This document shows, piece after piece, positions 15,919 to 23,982 of a stretch of DNA of 64,000 nucleotides. A model generated the notes under the pieces. The model did not search any database, was not told where the DNA came from, and saw only the letters and a list, made by a program, of their open reading frames with translations. Both the position numbers and the translations under genes were made by a program. This DNA comes from Nocardioides soli (GTDB taxonomy: Bacteria; Actinomycetota; Actinomycetes; Propionibacteriales; Nocardioidaceae). How positions within the stretch are numbered: the first letter of the stretch is position 1; each line of letters starts with the position of its first letter. The stretch lies in NCBI RefSeq assembly GCF_014191495.1, contig NZ_JACHWR010000002.1:1726784-1790783 (forward strand). Direction: 5' to 3'.

Positions 15919-15930
15919 TTCGCCTATGTC
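15919..15930 (-). promoter_or_regulatory. Copy of the ICE 12-bp motif
   Basis: The minus strand reads gacataggcgaa, close to CACATAGGTGAC and to CACATAGGCGAC at 43697. It is about 127 bp upstream of the 15792 GTG, on the coding strand of that gene. Confidence 0.5.
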
Positions 15931-16008
15931 GTTCGGTGGTTGCCGGACGATCACCGCGAGCAAAGTCAAGAGATCCGCACTAGGGCTGCAAGATGGAGGA
16001 GGGTCGAG

Positions 16009-16875
16009 ATGAGGTTCCCGATGACCGTGCTGAGAGCCGTGACGCTGGCGCCGGCACTGCTGGTGAGCTTCGTCCTCACCGCGGTGGTGTGCGCTCTGCT
16101 CCCGCCGCCGCTGGGCCTGGTGGCGTTCATGGCTGCGTGCGGACTGCTGGTCGCGCTGGCGCTGGGGCAGCTGCAGGAGCCTGCGGTCGCGGCGTTGACC
16201 AGGTCGCGGCCGGCGACGGAGGCCGAGGTCCGGGTGATGGCGCTGGTGCTGGTCGAGCTGGGCGGCCGCGGTGTCGACGTCGGCGCGCTGTTCGTGCGCC
16301 GGATCCAGCGACCGAGCACCCCGGTGGCGGTGGCGATCGGCCGGCGCAGTGTGGTGGTCAGCCCTGGGCTGGTCGAGGCGACGTACCGCGGCGGTGTGAC
16401 CGGCGCGGAGGCGGCCGCCGCGCTGGCTCATGCGGTCGGCCGGCGCCAGGCGATCCGGCCGCGTCTGGAGCTGGCCGTGCTGGCGGCGACGACGCCGTGG
16501 CGGTTGATGGTGGCGACGTTCCGCGGCGTCGGCCGTGCCTTCGCCTGGCTTCCGTTCATGCGGCTGGCCTGGACGCTGCGCGGCGTCGTAGGGGTTATCT
16601 GCGCGGTGCAGTCGGTCGTTGAGGACCGGGCCTGGGCCGGTCTGCTTGGGGGCGCGGTCATCGCGCTGACCTACCTGGTGCCGGCGGCCGGCCGGCGGAT
16701 CGAGCTCCACGCGGAGGCCGAGGCCGACCGGTTCGTGCTCTCGCTCGGCCTCGGTCCCGTGCTGGCAGGTCTGCTGCGGCGCTACGGGCACCCGATGACC
16801 CTCGAGCGGATGCAGCGCCTGCAAACGGCCGTCGAGCAGCCTCAGCGTCCGCGGCTTCACCTGGTGCATGGCTGA
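16009..16875 (+). CDS. M48-like membrane protein with destroyed HExxH motif
   Basis: The 288-aa product begins at an ATG behind GGAGG. TM segments fall at about residues 8-30 and 34-52, with more near 200-225. The layout follows M48 metallopeptidases: the strand VAIGRRSVVVSPGLVE, then the helix AAAALAHAVGRRQ where HExxH should be, and the later ELHAEAEADRFVLSLG corresponding to the third-ligand ExxxD. Here HExxH reads H141-A-V-G-R145, so the catalytic Glu and second His are missing. It is probably an inactive homologue with a binding role. It is transcribed opposite to the surrounding operon. Confidence 0.65.
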   Translation: MRFPMTVLRAVTLAPALLVSFVLTAVVCALLPPPLGLVAFMAACGLLVALALGQLQEPAVAALTRSRPATEAEVRVMALVLVELGGRGVDVGALFVRRIQRPSTPVAVAIGRRSVVVSPGLVEATYRGGVTGAEAAAALAHAVGRRQAIRPRLELAVLAATTPWRLMVATFRGVGRAFAWLPFMRLAWTLRGVVGVICAVQSVVEDRAWAGLLGGAVIALTYLVPAAGRRIELHAEAEADRFVLSLGLGPVLAGLLRRYGHPMTLERMQRLQTAVEQPQRPRLHLVHG

Positions 16876-16910
16876 GGCTGTTCTCTGGCGGTGCGGCGGC
16901 CGGCGGCGGG

Positions 16911-17072
16911 TTACTCGTCGTCCTGGAAGCCGGACGTGGAGTGGTGCACGCAGCCGCGGCCGTCGCCCTCGTGCGGCTTGTGGTTCATGCAGGGCAGCGA
17001 GCCCAGTTTGTGTGAACAGTCGACCCAGCGGACGGTCGAGGGTCCGGTTGTCGGCGCGAGTGCGGTAGCCAT
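16911..17072 (-). CDS. 53-aa Cys/His-rich small ICE protein
   Basis: ATG behind TAGGAGG. The central part carries DCSHK, LPCMNHKPH and GCVHHST, three Cys and several His in a spacing that could bind zinc or iron. It is nine bp downstream of the 76-aa gene, so part of the minus-strand operon. Function unknown. Confidence 0.55.
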   Translation of the reverse strand: MATALAPTTGPSTVRWVDCSHKLGSLPCMNHKPHEGDGRGCVHHSTSGFQDDE

Positions 17073-17081
17073 CGCGGCCTC

Positions 17082-17312
17082 CTATCGGCGCGGGCCGCGG
17101 CGGCGGCTGAGCTGGGGCCGCTGGTAGGCGGCGGTGTCGGTGTGGTCGTGCTGGCGGTCGGACCGGTGGACCTGTGCGATCTCGGCGTCGGGGGAGGGGC
17201 CGGTGTCGGCAGCCGCGGCCTGGGCGCATGCTTCCTCGCTGGCCCCGATCTCCTCGGCGCGCTGTCGCGCCTCTTCATCGAGCGCGGCTTCCTCGCGAGG
17301 GGCGTCACTCAT
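17082..17312 (-). CDS. 76-aa hydrophilic ICE protein
   Basis: The product starts MSDAPREEAALDEEARQRAEE, is highly charged, helical in its first half and disordered and basic in its last 25 residues (RPQLSRRRGPRR). The start was chosen as the ATG nearest the regulatory motif. An exact copy of the 12-bp element motif lies 51 bp upstream. Function unknown. Confidence 0.5.
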   Translation of the reverse strand: MSDAPREEAALDEEARQRAEEIGASEEACAQAAAADTGPSPDAEIAQVHRSDRQHDHTDTAAYQRPQLSRRRGPRR

Positions 17313-17363
17313 GTGAACTCCTATGGATCCCGTGGACCGGCACCAGCTGCGCCGGTCCTCCTG

Positions 17364-17375
17364 GTCACCTATGTG
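17364..17375 (-). promoter_or_regulatory. Exact copy of the ICE 12-bp motif CACATAGGTGAC
   Basis: The minus strand reads cacataggtgac, identical to the copy at 62237-62248 upstream of the conjugation genes 45 kb away. It precedes the 76-aa gene by about 50 bp. Confidence 0.65.
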
Positions 17376-17591
17376 CGGACCGAGGGCCCGGGCGATCATC
17401 GCGGCCGAACTGGGTTGAACGCGGGGCCTGGCCGGTGCTCAGGCCGGCTGGGCCAGCAGTGTGGCGGCGAGCATCTGTGCCGTGTGCTCGAGGACGGCCT
17501 GGGAACCGGTCGTGTCCGGGCGGTCGCAGCACGGATGGGTGTCGTAGCCCTCGTCGACGAAGATGCGGTGCAGCTGGCCACCGCAGGCACG

Positions 17592-17888
17592 TCAGGGCCG
17601 GCCGGCGTGGGTGGGGCACTGGTCGACCGCCACGGCGCAGGGCAGACACGGGGCGGGCGGCGGAGGAGTGATCTGGTGGTCGCGGTCCCGGTCGCGACGC
17701 TGGCGCAGCACCGTGGCGGTCTGTTGCCACGGCGCATGCTCGAGGTGCGCCGGCGCCGGACGTCCGAGCGCCTGGTCGACCGCCGCTTTGAGGAACTGCT
17801 CACCGCAGCCGAGGATGCGCTCGTCGACGCCGCGGCCGTAGCACCATCGGGCCAGTGTCTTGGCGGCCGTCATCGGCTGCTCGTCCAT
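17592..17888 (-). CDS. 98-aa zinc-finger-like ICE protein interrupted by an in-frame TGA
   Basis: The product MDEQPMTAAKTLARWCYGRG has Cys residues in WCYGRG, GCGEQF and PCLPCAVAVDQC. The reading frame continues past the TGA at 17592-17594 for another 50 codons (to 17439) with coherent sequence (RACGGQLHRIFVDEGYDTHP, then CCD). It thus looks like one longer zinc-binding protein cut by a nonsense codon; the downstream part has no good start of its own. The stop is either a mutation or a read error. It belongs to the minus-strand operon. Confidence 0.5.
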   Translation of the reverse strand: MDEQPMTAAKTLARWCYGRGVDERILGCGEQFLKAAVDQALGRPAPAHLEHAPWQQTATVLRQRRDRDRDHQITPPPPAPCLPCAVAVDQCPTHAGRP

Positions 17889-17901
17889 CTCCGGCCGTCC
17901 C

Positions 17902-18426
17902 TTAGCAGGTCCCCCACAGGCCACGGGGGGCCTCCTGGGCATCGTCGGCGGCCGCGGCGTACGAGTCTTCCCGGGCGAGGTCCTGGGCTGCCTCGTAGCG
18001 GCGTGCGGCGCCGCGGGCCAGGAGCTCGTGGGCTACGTCGACGTCGTCGTGGTCGACGTAGCGCAGCAACCGGTCGTACCGGTCGCGGTCGGGCTGGCCG
18101 CTGTCAGTGACGAGCTGGACGGTGCTGCCGACCGGCGCGAGTTCCTCGAGCAGGTCTGTTGCCTGGTCGGCGTAGCACTCGGCCGGCGTCGGCGGGTGGG
18201 CGACTTCGGGGGCGTCGATCCCCAGGAGCCGGACGCGGCCGAGCTGGCGGCCGCCGAGGGTCTCGACGCGGATCGTGTCGCCGTCGACGACGGCGGTCAC
18301 GCGCACCCGGGTGGCCGCGCCCTCAGTTGGTTCGGGGCCGGTCGGACCTCCGGGGATGGCAGCCTTGATCCCGCCGGCGGTCAGCGCGAGGACCGCGGCC
18401 GCCGCCAGGCCGATCAGGGCCTTCAC
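17902..18426 (-). CDS. Secreted thermonuclease-like (SNase) protein
   Basis: The 174-aa product has a signal-peptide-like N-terminus (MKALIGLAAAAVLALTAGGIKA) followed by an SNase fold. The characteristic motifs are VVDGDTIRV, VRLLGIDAPEV and RDRYDRLLRYV, which hold the calcium ligands and catalytic Arg/Glu region. SNases hydrolyse DNA and RNA outside the cell. The GTG start overlaps the stop of the DnaA-repeat gene, so the two are translationally coupled. A secreted nuclease in an ICE operon may act on extracellular DNA. Confidence 0.82.
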   Translation of the reverse strand: MKALIGLAAAAVLALTAGGIKAAIPGGPTGPEPTEGAATRVRVTAVVDGDTIRVETLGGRQLGRVRLLGIDAPEVAHPPTPAECYADQATDLLEELAPVGSTVQLVTDSGQPDRDRYDRLLRYVDHDDVDVAHELLARGAARRYEAAQDLAREDSYAAAADDAQEAPRGLWGTC

Positions 18427-19373
18427 CGGGCCACCCTCAGCTGATCCCGCTCGCCGGCACCGGGGATCGCCCGCTCCTGCTCGCGCACCCCGAGGGAGCG
18501 GTGACCGCGCTCGGGCACGTGCTCGACGACGTCGCCGGCACCGATGCTGCTGGAGGGCTGCTCGGGTAGGTCGGCGGCGATCGTCGCGGCCAGGTCCCGC
18601 AGCGGCGGGGTCTTCTCGATGCGCCGGGTCGCGTGCAGCACGGTGGTGTGGTCGCGGTCGAAGTGACGCGCGATCGCCGGCAGGCTGTGCCCCTGGATGC
18701 GGGCCGCGGTCATGGCCACGGCGCGGGCATCCGAGGCCGTTCGGGTCCGGTCGGCGCCCAGGAGGACCTCCGGGGTGGTGCCGAAGGCCTCCGCGGCCGC
18801 GACCACGGCGTGCTCGACCGGGCCGTCAGGCTCGAACGTCGACGCCGGCGCCGGGTCAGGGATCTCCTCGGGGAGGCCGGCGGCGATCTTCGCGGCCAGG
18901 CCGTTCAGCGCGGGGGACTTCTCGATGCGCCGGGTCGCCTGGAGCACGGTGGTGTGGTCGCGGTCGAAGTGACGCGCGATCGCCGGCAGGCTGTGCCCCT
19001 GGATGCAGGCCGCGGTCATCGCGACCGCACGGCCATCGGCCGCGGCCCTGCTGCGGTCGGCGCCCAGGAGATCCTCGGGGGTGGTGCCGAAGGCCTCCGC
19101 GGCCGCGACCACGGCGTGCTCGACCGGGCCATCGGGCTCGAACATCGACGCCGGCGGATCCGGGTGGAGGGGGACCACAGTCGCTTCGGGCCGTGGGATC
19201 CGGGCGGCGTAGCGGACGTTGACGTGCTCGCTCACCCGGGCCGCGGCGGCGGCCAGCCGGGGCCGTTCGGCGGTGCGGCGTACGGCGTGGACCACCGAGC
19301 CGTGGTCCTTGTTGAAGTGTTCGGCGATCGCTGGCAGGGACAGGCCGACCTCGCGGGCGGCGGTCATTGCCAC
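18423..19373 (-). CDS. Protein of tandem DnaA domain-IV (DnaA-box-binding) repeats
   Basis: The ORF encodes 316 aa. It contains two complete DnaA C-terminal domains and the second half of another. Each shows the DnaA signature helix (GHSLPAIARHFDRDHTTVL twice; GLSLPAIAEHFNKDHGSVV once) preceded by AFGTTPE-LLGADR and RAVAMTAA. There is no AAA+ domain. In DnaA this domain reads DnaA boxes through the RDHTTV region. A tandem arrangement could clamp several boxes at once. Coding traces upstream (to 19671) continue the first repeat in another frame, so the ORF is 5'-truncated by an indel near 19388. It is coupled to the SNase gene. Role in ICE replication or in blocking host DnaA is inference. Confidence 0.8.
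   Translation of the reverse strand: MAMTAAREVGLSLPAIAEHFNKDHGSVVHAVRRTAERPRLAAAAARVSEHVNVRYAARIPRPEATVVPLHPDPPASMFEPDGPVEHAVVAAAEAFGTTPEDLLGADRSRAAADGRAVAMTAACIQGHSLPAIARHFDRDHTTVLQATRRIEKSPALNGLAAKIAAGLPEEIPDPAPASTFEPDGPVEHAVVAAAEAFGTTPEVLLGADRTRTASDARAVAMTAARIQGHSLPAIARHFDRDHTTVLHATRRIEKTPPLRDLAATIAADLPEQPSSSIGAGDVVEHVPERGHRSLGVREQERAIPGAGERDQLRVAR
18611..19157. repeat. Two near-identical tandem repeats, 306-bp period
   Basis: Units at about 18611-18851 and 18917-19157 repeat with a 306-bp (102-codon) period. For example, cgggtcgc at 18625 matches 18931, and gtggtgccgaaggcctcc at 18775 matches 19081. The unit encodes one DnaA domain IV. Near identity in DNA indicates recent duplication or gene conversion. 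Confidence 0.75.
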
Positions 19374-19671
19374 GGCGCGGGCAGTCGCTGACCGGGCGGC
19401 TGCGCTCGGCGCTCAGGATCGCCTCCGGGGTGGTGCCGAACATCGGGGCTGCGGCGTTGATGGCCAGCTCGCACACCGCTGCCGGGCCGGTTGCCGGCTG
19501 CCGACGGCAGGGTCTGGTCGACCTGGACAGGCGAGGACCGGCCACCAGCTGACCGGAGCTGGTCGGCGTCCAGCGGCGCGATCAGGTCGGCGACCTGGTC
19601 GTGCTGCCCGCGGCCGGCGGCATCGAGGACTGAGGCCCTGCCAGTTGGCGGCCGCCCTGATCGAGGTCCAT
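19374..19671 (-). pseudogene. 5' coding traces of the DnaA-repeat gene, frameshifted
   Basis: Translating around 19389-19500 in another frame gives AAPMFGTTPEAILSAERSRPVSD, the missing first half of the N-terminal domain-IV repeat. It joins the 18423-19373 frame if one T near 19388 is removed. Further upstream a third frame reads GQHDQVADLIAPLDADQLRSA. The likely start is the ATG at 19671. At least two indels separate these pieces, either real decay or sequence error. Confidence 0.5.
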
Positions 19672-20400
19672 GACCGTCCTCCCGCCTACCGCGCCGGTGA
19701 CCCGACGGCCGGGGCCGCCTGGCGGGGCACCTGGCCGCGTCTCTGTTCGGCCATCCGCCGGCGGGCGTTGTCGGTGATGCTCGCTGGCGATGCCGGCCGA
19801 CTGTCGGGCGTTGGCCGCGGCGTGGTCGACGACGTTCTCGAGCAGGCGCATGTCCTCGTCGGCTCGGCCGAGTTCCTTGCCGGCGGTCGCGATGCTCCGC
19901 TCGAGGGTGACCGGCTCCAGCAGCGACGGCGGCGTCACCCGCTGGGCCGCTATCTGCGCGCTGTCGACGTGCTGCGCGGTGAGCCGGGCCATCGGCTTGG
20001 CCAGGTCGATCATCTCGCCCATGACGGCGAGGCGCGGCTTCAACTGCGCGACCTCGCTGGCGATCTCCGGATCGGAGGTGTCGGCCTCCTGGAGGAGATC
20101 GTGAGCGTCGGCGACCGCGTGCGATGCCCGCTCCAGGTGTCCGGTGAGTTCATCAACCAGCTCAGCGTTGTCGCTGCAGCGCCGCTGCAGGCGGCTCAAG
20201 TGCTCGCCGGCCGCCTCGAGGTAGTAGTCACCACGGTCGCTGAGGCGGGCCTTGGCCGAGTCGAGTTCGGCGTCATCGAGAACCCGGAGTGCCGAGTTGA
20301 TCGTGGTGTGCAGCTCGTCGACGACCCGGCGGGCACGTCCTACGGACTGCTCGGCCATGAAGACGGCGTCGGCGGCGTGCAGAGCGGTGTCGGTCGTCAT
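19582..20400 (-). CDS. Helical coiled-coil ICE protein, probably frameshifted near its 3' end
   Basis: The ORF encodes 272 aa starting MTTDTALHAADAVF. Residues 1-195 are long helices with heptad patterns (ALRVLDDAELDSAKARLSD, LTGHLERASHAVADAHDLL), typical of a coiled coil. After about residue 200 the frame turns into low-complexity Pro/Gly/Arg. A second frame there reads SITDNARRRMAEQRRGQVPR and stops at 19686. One extra G near 19795 would explain this. The corrected protein would be about 238 aa. It lies upstream of the DnaA-repeat gene. Function unknown. Confidence 0.6.
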   Translation of the reverse strand: MTTDTALHAADAVFMAEQSVGRARRVVDELHTTINSALRVLDDAELDSAKARLSDRGDYYLEAAGEHLSRLQRRCSDNAELVDELTGHLERASHAVADAHDLLQEADTSDPEIASEVAQLKPRLAVMGEMIDLAKPMARLTAQHVDSAQIAAQRVTPPSLLEPVTLERSIATAGKELGRADEDMRLLENVVDHAAANARQSAGIASEHHRQRPPADGRTETRPGAPPGGPGRRVTGAVGGRTVMDLDQGGRQLAGPQSSMPPAAGSTTRSPT

Positions 20401-20564
20401 GACGACTCACCGCCCTCTGCGTCGGGCGGGGGCATACTGCTCGACGCGGGCAGCACCTCGCGGAGTCGATCGAGCGCGGCCAAGGCCTGCTCGAGGCAGT
20501 CGCGGGCCTCCTGAACCGGGTCACGGTCGGCCGCGGCGGACGGGGAATCGGTGGGCGTGCTCAC
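20397..20564 (-). CDS. 55-aa small ICE protein
   Basis: The GTG start follows AAGGAGCTGCAC, and the stop overlaps the next ATG. The helical middle (VQEARDCLEQALAALDRLREVL) could be a dimerisation helix. A TTTGGTGACTGAG sequence 20-30 bp upstream weakly resembles the element motif. Function unknown. Confidence 0.55.
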   Translation of the reverse strand: MSTPTDSPSAAADRDPVQEARDCLEQALAALDRLREVLPASSSMPPPDAEGGESS

Positions 20565-20675
20565 GTGCAGCTCCTTGGTGGACCGGGGTCATCTCTCAGT
20601 CACCAAAGGAAGGTCGACCCGCTCGAGCGATCACCGAGCGCGAGGGAATCTCGCGGGCCGTTCAGCCGCGTGAGG

Positions 20676-21083
20676 TCAGGGCTGGTCCCAGGGCATCGAC
20701 TCCTGCCCGTCGTCGACGCCTTGGCTGATGATGTGCGCGGTGGCGTTCCGCGCGGCGTTGAGGTGCTTGTGGAGGTCGACCGCGAGACCGCGAGCCTCCT
20801 CCAGATGGAGACGCGCGACGCCGATCGCCATTGCCGGGTCGGACTCGTCGGTCATCGAGTCCATGCTGAGCACCTGGTCGGCCAGAGCCCGCTCGAGCGT
20901 GCTCGACAACTGCGAGAACGCCTGGGGCAGCGCGGCCGCGAGGTCTGCGAACTCCGCGAGCTCGTCGGAGGTTTCGGCCGGGATCTGATCGCGCTCCCAC
21001 ATCGTGGCGCGGTTGAAGCCGTAGACATGCTCGCGGGCCGCCGTCGCATGCCCGCCCGATTCGAGCTGGTCGTCGTCGTCCAC
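20676..21083 (-). CDS. 135-aa acidic helical ICE protein
   Basis: From the GTG start MDDDDQLESGG the product is mostly helical (ELAEFADLAAALPQAFSQLSSTLERAL, then LHLEEARGLAVDLHKHLNAARN), with no TM. An AGGAAGGG site precedes the start. It is the first gene of the minus-strand block that runs down to 16911. An exact DnaA box lies about 80 bp upstream. Function unknown. Confidence 0.55.
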   Translation of the reverse strand: MDDDDQLESGGHATAAREHVYGFNRATMWERDQIPAETSDELAEFADLAAALPQAFSQLSSTLERALADQVLSMDSMTDESDPAMAIGVARLHLEEARGLAVDLHKHLNAARNATAHIISQGVDDGQESMPWDQP

Positions 21084-21160
21084 CAGGTGCCCTTCCTGCC
21101 GAGAGGTAGGGCTTGAGTCTCGCGGATCTCGCCGGCGCTCGCGCGCCGCCGGCGGCGGGC

Positions 21161-21169
21161 TGTGGATAA
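21161..21169. promoter_or_regulatory. Exact DnaA box (TTATCCACA on the minus strand)
   Basis: tgtggataa, preceded by the same gcggcgggc as the box at 15871. It lies in the divergent intergenic region between the 21083 and 21216 starts. A third, one-mismatch box (ctatccaca) is at 24979-24987. Confidence 0.6.
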
Positions 21170-21215
21170 GCCGTAGGGTTCCCTCCGGGGCCCGGGGGCA
21201 GGAGACTGATCGGCC

Positions 21216-21480
21216 ATGGACGACCAGGCGGCCTTGATTGCACGGCGGGTAGCGCTCGCCGCTGCGGCTTGGTTCAACGCTCCGGCCGACGTCGAGGCCT
21301 ACCGCCGGCTCGCCGCGGCGGTGGGGGAGTGGAACGCCTATAGCGCACCGCAACTGGAGGACGGCGACGTCGACGAGCTGCTCGACGGCCTCGCCGACGT
21401 CGCGCCCCCCGATGCCGCTGGGCGAGGGCGTCGCCGAGCTCGAGGCGGACCTACGTCGGCAGGCTCGCCGCGAGCCCTAA
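21216..21480 (+). CDS. Small helical protein, frameshifted at a C6 run
   Basis: The N-terminal 65 codons (MDDQAALIARRVALAAAAWF, DGDVDELLDGLADVAPP) are coherent. After the C6 run at 21405-21410 the good frame shifts to MPLGEGVAELEADLRRQAR and ends at 21480, next to the convergent ATPase gene. Removing one C gives an 87-aa protein. The uncorrected frame would run on through the opposite gene, which is unlikely. Function unknown. Confidence 0.5.
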
Positions 21481-22765
21481 CGCCGCGGCGCGTCGCTGCC
21501 GCGGTCGGAGGCGGACGGGAGTTTACGCCGGCGGCGGCCGGCATCGAGACTGCCGGGTGCCGGGTCGGCGGCCGAGGGTGCTTCTGTGGCCAGGGTCTCG
21601 CGGATGTAGCGGTCGAAGCCGGGCATCGTGAACCGGACCTCGCCGCGACTGGCGGGCTCGATGATGCCCTTGTCGATCAGGCGCTCACGCGGAACACCAA
21701 GGGCCTGCGTGGGCCGGCCGAGCGCCGTGGCGATCTCTGCCCGCGTCACCGTGGGAGTGCCGGCCTGCGCCATCACGGACATGATCTGCTTCTCCAGGTC
21801 CGTCGCGGCCGCCCACCGGGCTGCGTACATCGCGGTCAGCTGGTCATCTGCGAGCGGCAGCCCTGCGTGCATCTGGTCGAGGTCGAGTACGTCGCCGGCC
21901 GCGGAGGGTTGGGCCGCATCCCAGGTCGCGTGCGCGAGGACTTGTAGCAGGTAGGGAAACCCTTGGGCCTCGCCGGCGACCGCCTGCAGCGCTGCGGGTG
22001 TCCAGGTCACGCCCAACTCAGCTGCAGGCTCAGCGACGGCGGCCGCCGCGGCGGCCGGCTCGAGTCGGGGGAGTGTGAGGAAGTGCTGCGCTCACCGAAT
22101 GTGGCCGCGTTGACCAGGACTCCCGGCGTCGAGGGTAGGCCGGCGCCGATGACGGCGAACGGGTTGTCCTCGCGCCGTCCAGCCAGGTTCTGCATGGCGT
22201 TGAGCAGAACTGCGAGGTCATCACGGGTGCCCGCGTGCAGCTCGTCGATGAAGACCACCAGGCCCGCGCCGCCTGGGCCGCGGACCCGGGTGCTGGTCTC
22301 GTGTAGGAGATCCTCGAGGGCTGAGATCTGGGCGCCGCGTGAAGGCGCGTCGGTGCCGGAGCGCTCGGCGGCGGCCGCGGCGCTCACCTTCACCACGCTG
22401 GGCAGGCCGAACTCGAGGCCGATGCTCTCCAGGCGGAGACGCCAGCTGCCCTTCTCGGAGCGAGGGAGGATGTCCGCGGTCTCGATCGCTTTGCCGACAC
22501 GGCTCACCAGGTCGGGCAGGAACGGCGCGTTGCGGCGGCAGGCCACCCATGCGGTGATGAATCCGTGGGCCTCGGCGTGGCGCTGGGCCTCGCGCAGCAG
22601 GGAGGTCTTGCCGACCCCGCGCGGGCCTAGGAACACCAGGAGCGGGCCGCCCATCTCGCCGTAGGTGCCGATCCGGCTTAGGTAGCCTCTGATCCTGTCC
22701 TGCTGTTGTTCCCTCCCGGCCAGGACCCGCGGCAGTTCGCCCGGGGCGTAGGGGTTGGGCAGCAT
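21477..22765 (-). pseudogene. AAA/ORC1-Cdc6-like ATP-binding protein, frameshifted once
   Basis: Two ORFs make one gene. The first (from ATG 22765, MLPNPYAPGELPRVLAGRE) has Walker A GPRGVGKTSL, Walker B GLVVFIDEL and a conserved FAVIGAGLPSTPG sensor region. The second (21477-22016) holds the lid (GFPYLLQVLAHATWDAAQ) and a winged-helix domain (TVTRAEIATALGRPTQAL). They join smoothly through LEPAAAAAAVAEPAAELGV in a third frame if one base is added near 22090. Total about 425 aa. Such AAA proteins may act in replication or signalling; near the DnaA-repeat gene, a replication role is possible. Decay versus read error is unresolved. Confidence 0.65.
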
Positions 22766-23009
22766 CAGAGGTCTCCCATACATTCTGTTACACAGCGGGC
22801 TTGTGTAACGACGTGTATGCCGTCGATCGGGATCAGCGCCCGACGTTGATGCTGCGTGTCCCAGGCGTGCTGGCAGCGCCTGGCGTGCGCGCTCCGAGTC
22901 GACGACGGGCGGCATCGTCGGGGCTCTCGCCCGCGGAACCGACCTCGTCGACGCCGCGGCCAGGTCGATCGGCGTGCGGCCGGGTCGTCTCGCTCAGGCA
23001 TTCGGCTAG

Positions 23010-23982
23010 GGCACGTCTCCTTATTGGCGGAGCCAGAGGGTGATCGCTCGTAGGACGACGGCGCCTCGGTAGACGACGGCGAGCTTGTCGTAGCGAGTGG
23101 CCAGGCCACGCCACTGCTTGTGGTCGTTGAAGGAGCGCTCGACGACGTTGCGGCCCTTGTAGGCGTCCGCGTCAAAGGCGGGCGGTCGACCGCCCGCGGA
23201 GCCGCGGCGTTTGCGGTGCGCGATCTGGTCGGCCGGCTGCGGGATCACCGCGGCGACGCGGCGGGCTCGGAGCTGGGCGCGGATCGCGCGTGAGGAGTAC
23301 GCCTTGTCGCCGATCACCGCCTCCGGCCGGGTCCGTGGCCGCCCGGGTCCGAGCCTGGCCACGCTCAGGTGCGACAGCAGCGGCGCGAGCATTGGGGAGT
23401 CACCGGCCTGGCCCGGTGACACGACGACGACCAGCGGGCGACCGTGGCCGTCGACGAGCTGGTGGATCTTGGTCGAGACCCCGCCGCGTGAGCGCCCCAA
23501 CGCATGATCGGGCGGCTCGGCCCGCAGATCCGTGTAGTTCGACTCAGCCCCCTGTGGGGCCCTTGCGCTGTCGGCCGGGCGCTCGCTCGACACGGTGCAT
23601 GTTCGTGGCGTGCTGGTGCGCGCGGTTGATCGTGGAGTCGACCGAGACCTTCCAGTCCACCTCGCCGGCCGCGTCGGCTTCGGCGACCAGCCGGGAATGG
23701 ATGCGGTCCCACGTCCCATCTGCGGAGAACCGGCGGTGCCGCTTCCAAACCGTCTGCCACGGCCCGAACGACTCCGGCAGATCGCGCCACGCGACCCCGG
23801 TCCGGAACCGGTAGACGATGCCCTCCACCACCTGCCGGTGTTCACGAAAGGGCCGCCCCCGCTGCCCGACCGAGGACGGCATCAGCGGCTCGATCCGGGC
23901 CCATTGAGCATCAGTCAGCACTGCCGAACGCGACATGAGTCAACAATCCCGACCCACCTCGGCGTTCTTTGGGAGACACGCC
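23010..23982 (-). mobile_element. IS5-family insertion sequence, 973 bp, CTAG target duplication
   Basis: Terminal inverted repeats are ggcacgtctcc (23010-23020) and ggagacacgcc (23972-23982), imperfect at two positions. The sequence CTAG occurs directly outside both ends (23006-23009, 23983-23986). Deleting the element plus one CTAG restores an interrupted reading frame, which supports the boundaries. It encodes one two-frame transposase on the minus strand. Confidence 0.85.
23021..23936 (-). CDS. IS5-family DDE transposase, two overlapping frames
   Basis: Frame A (23544-23936) starts MSRSAVLTDAQWARIEPLMP and includes the DUF4096-type N-terminal domain and VDSTINRAHQH with the first catalytic Asp. 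Frame B (to 23021) carries GGVSTKIHQLVDGHGRP, VIGDKAYSS (second Asp) and RNVVERSFNDHKQWRG with the YREK-like Glu motif. The two join at a GGGGG run near 23547 by a one-base shift, either programmed frameshifting or an indel. All DDE residues are present over the two frames. Confidence 0.82.

Noticed and set aside
17592..17594. Selenocysteine readthrough at the in-frame TGA
   Set aside because: No hairpin or selenoprotein-family match was seen next to the codon. A mutation or read error is simpler.
22801..23043. 80-aa plus-strand frame at the left border of the IS5-family element
   Set aside because: It runs across the IS border and is antisense to the interrupted gene, so it cannot be an original gene.
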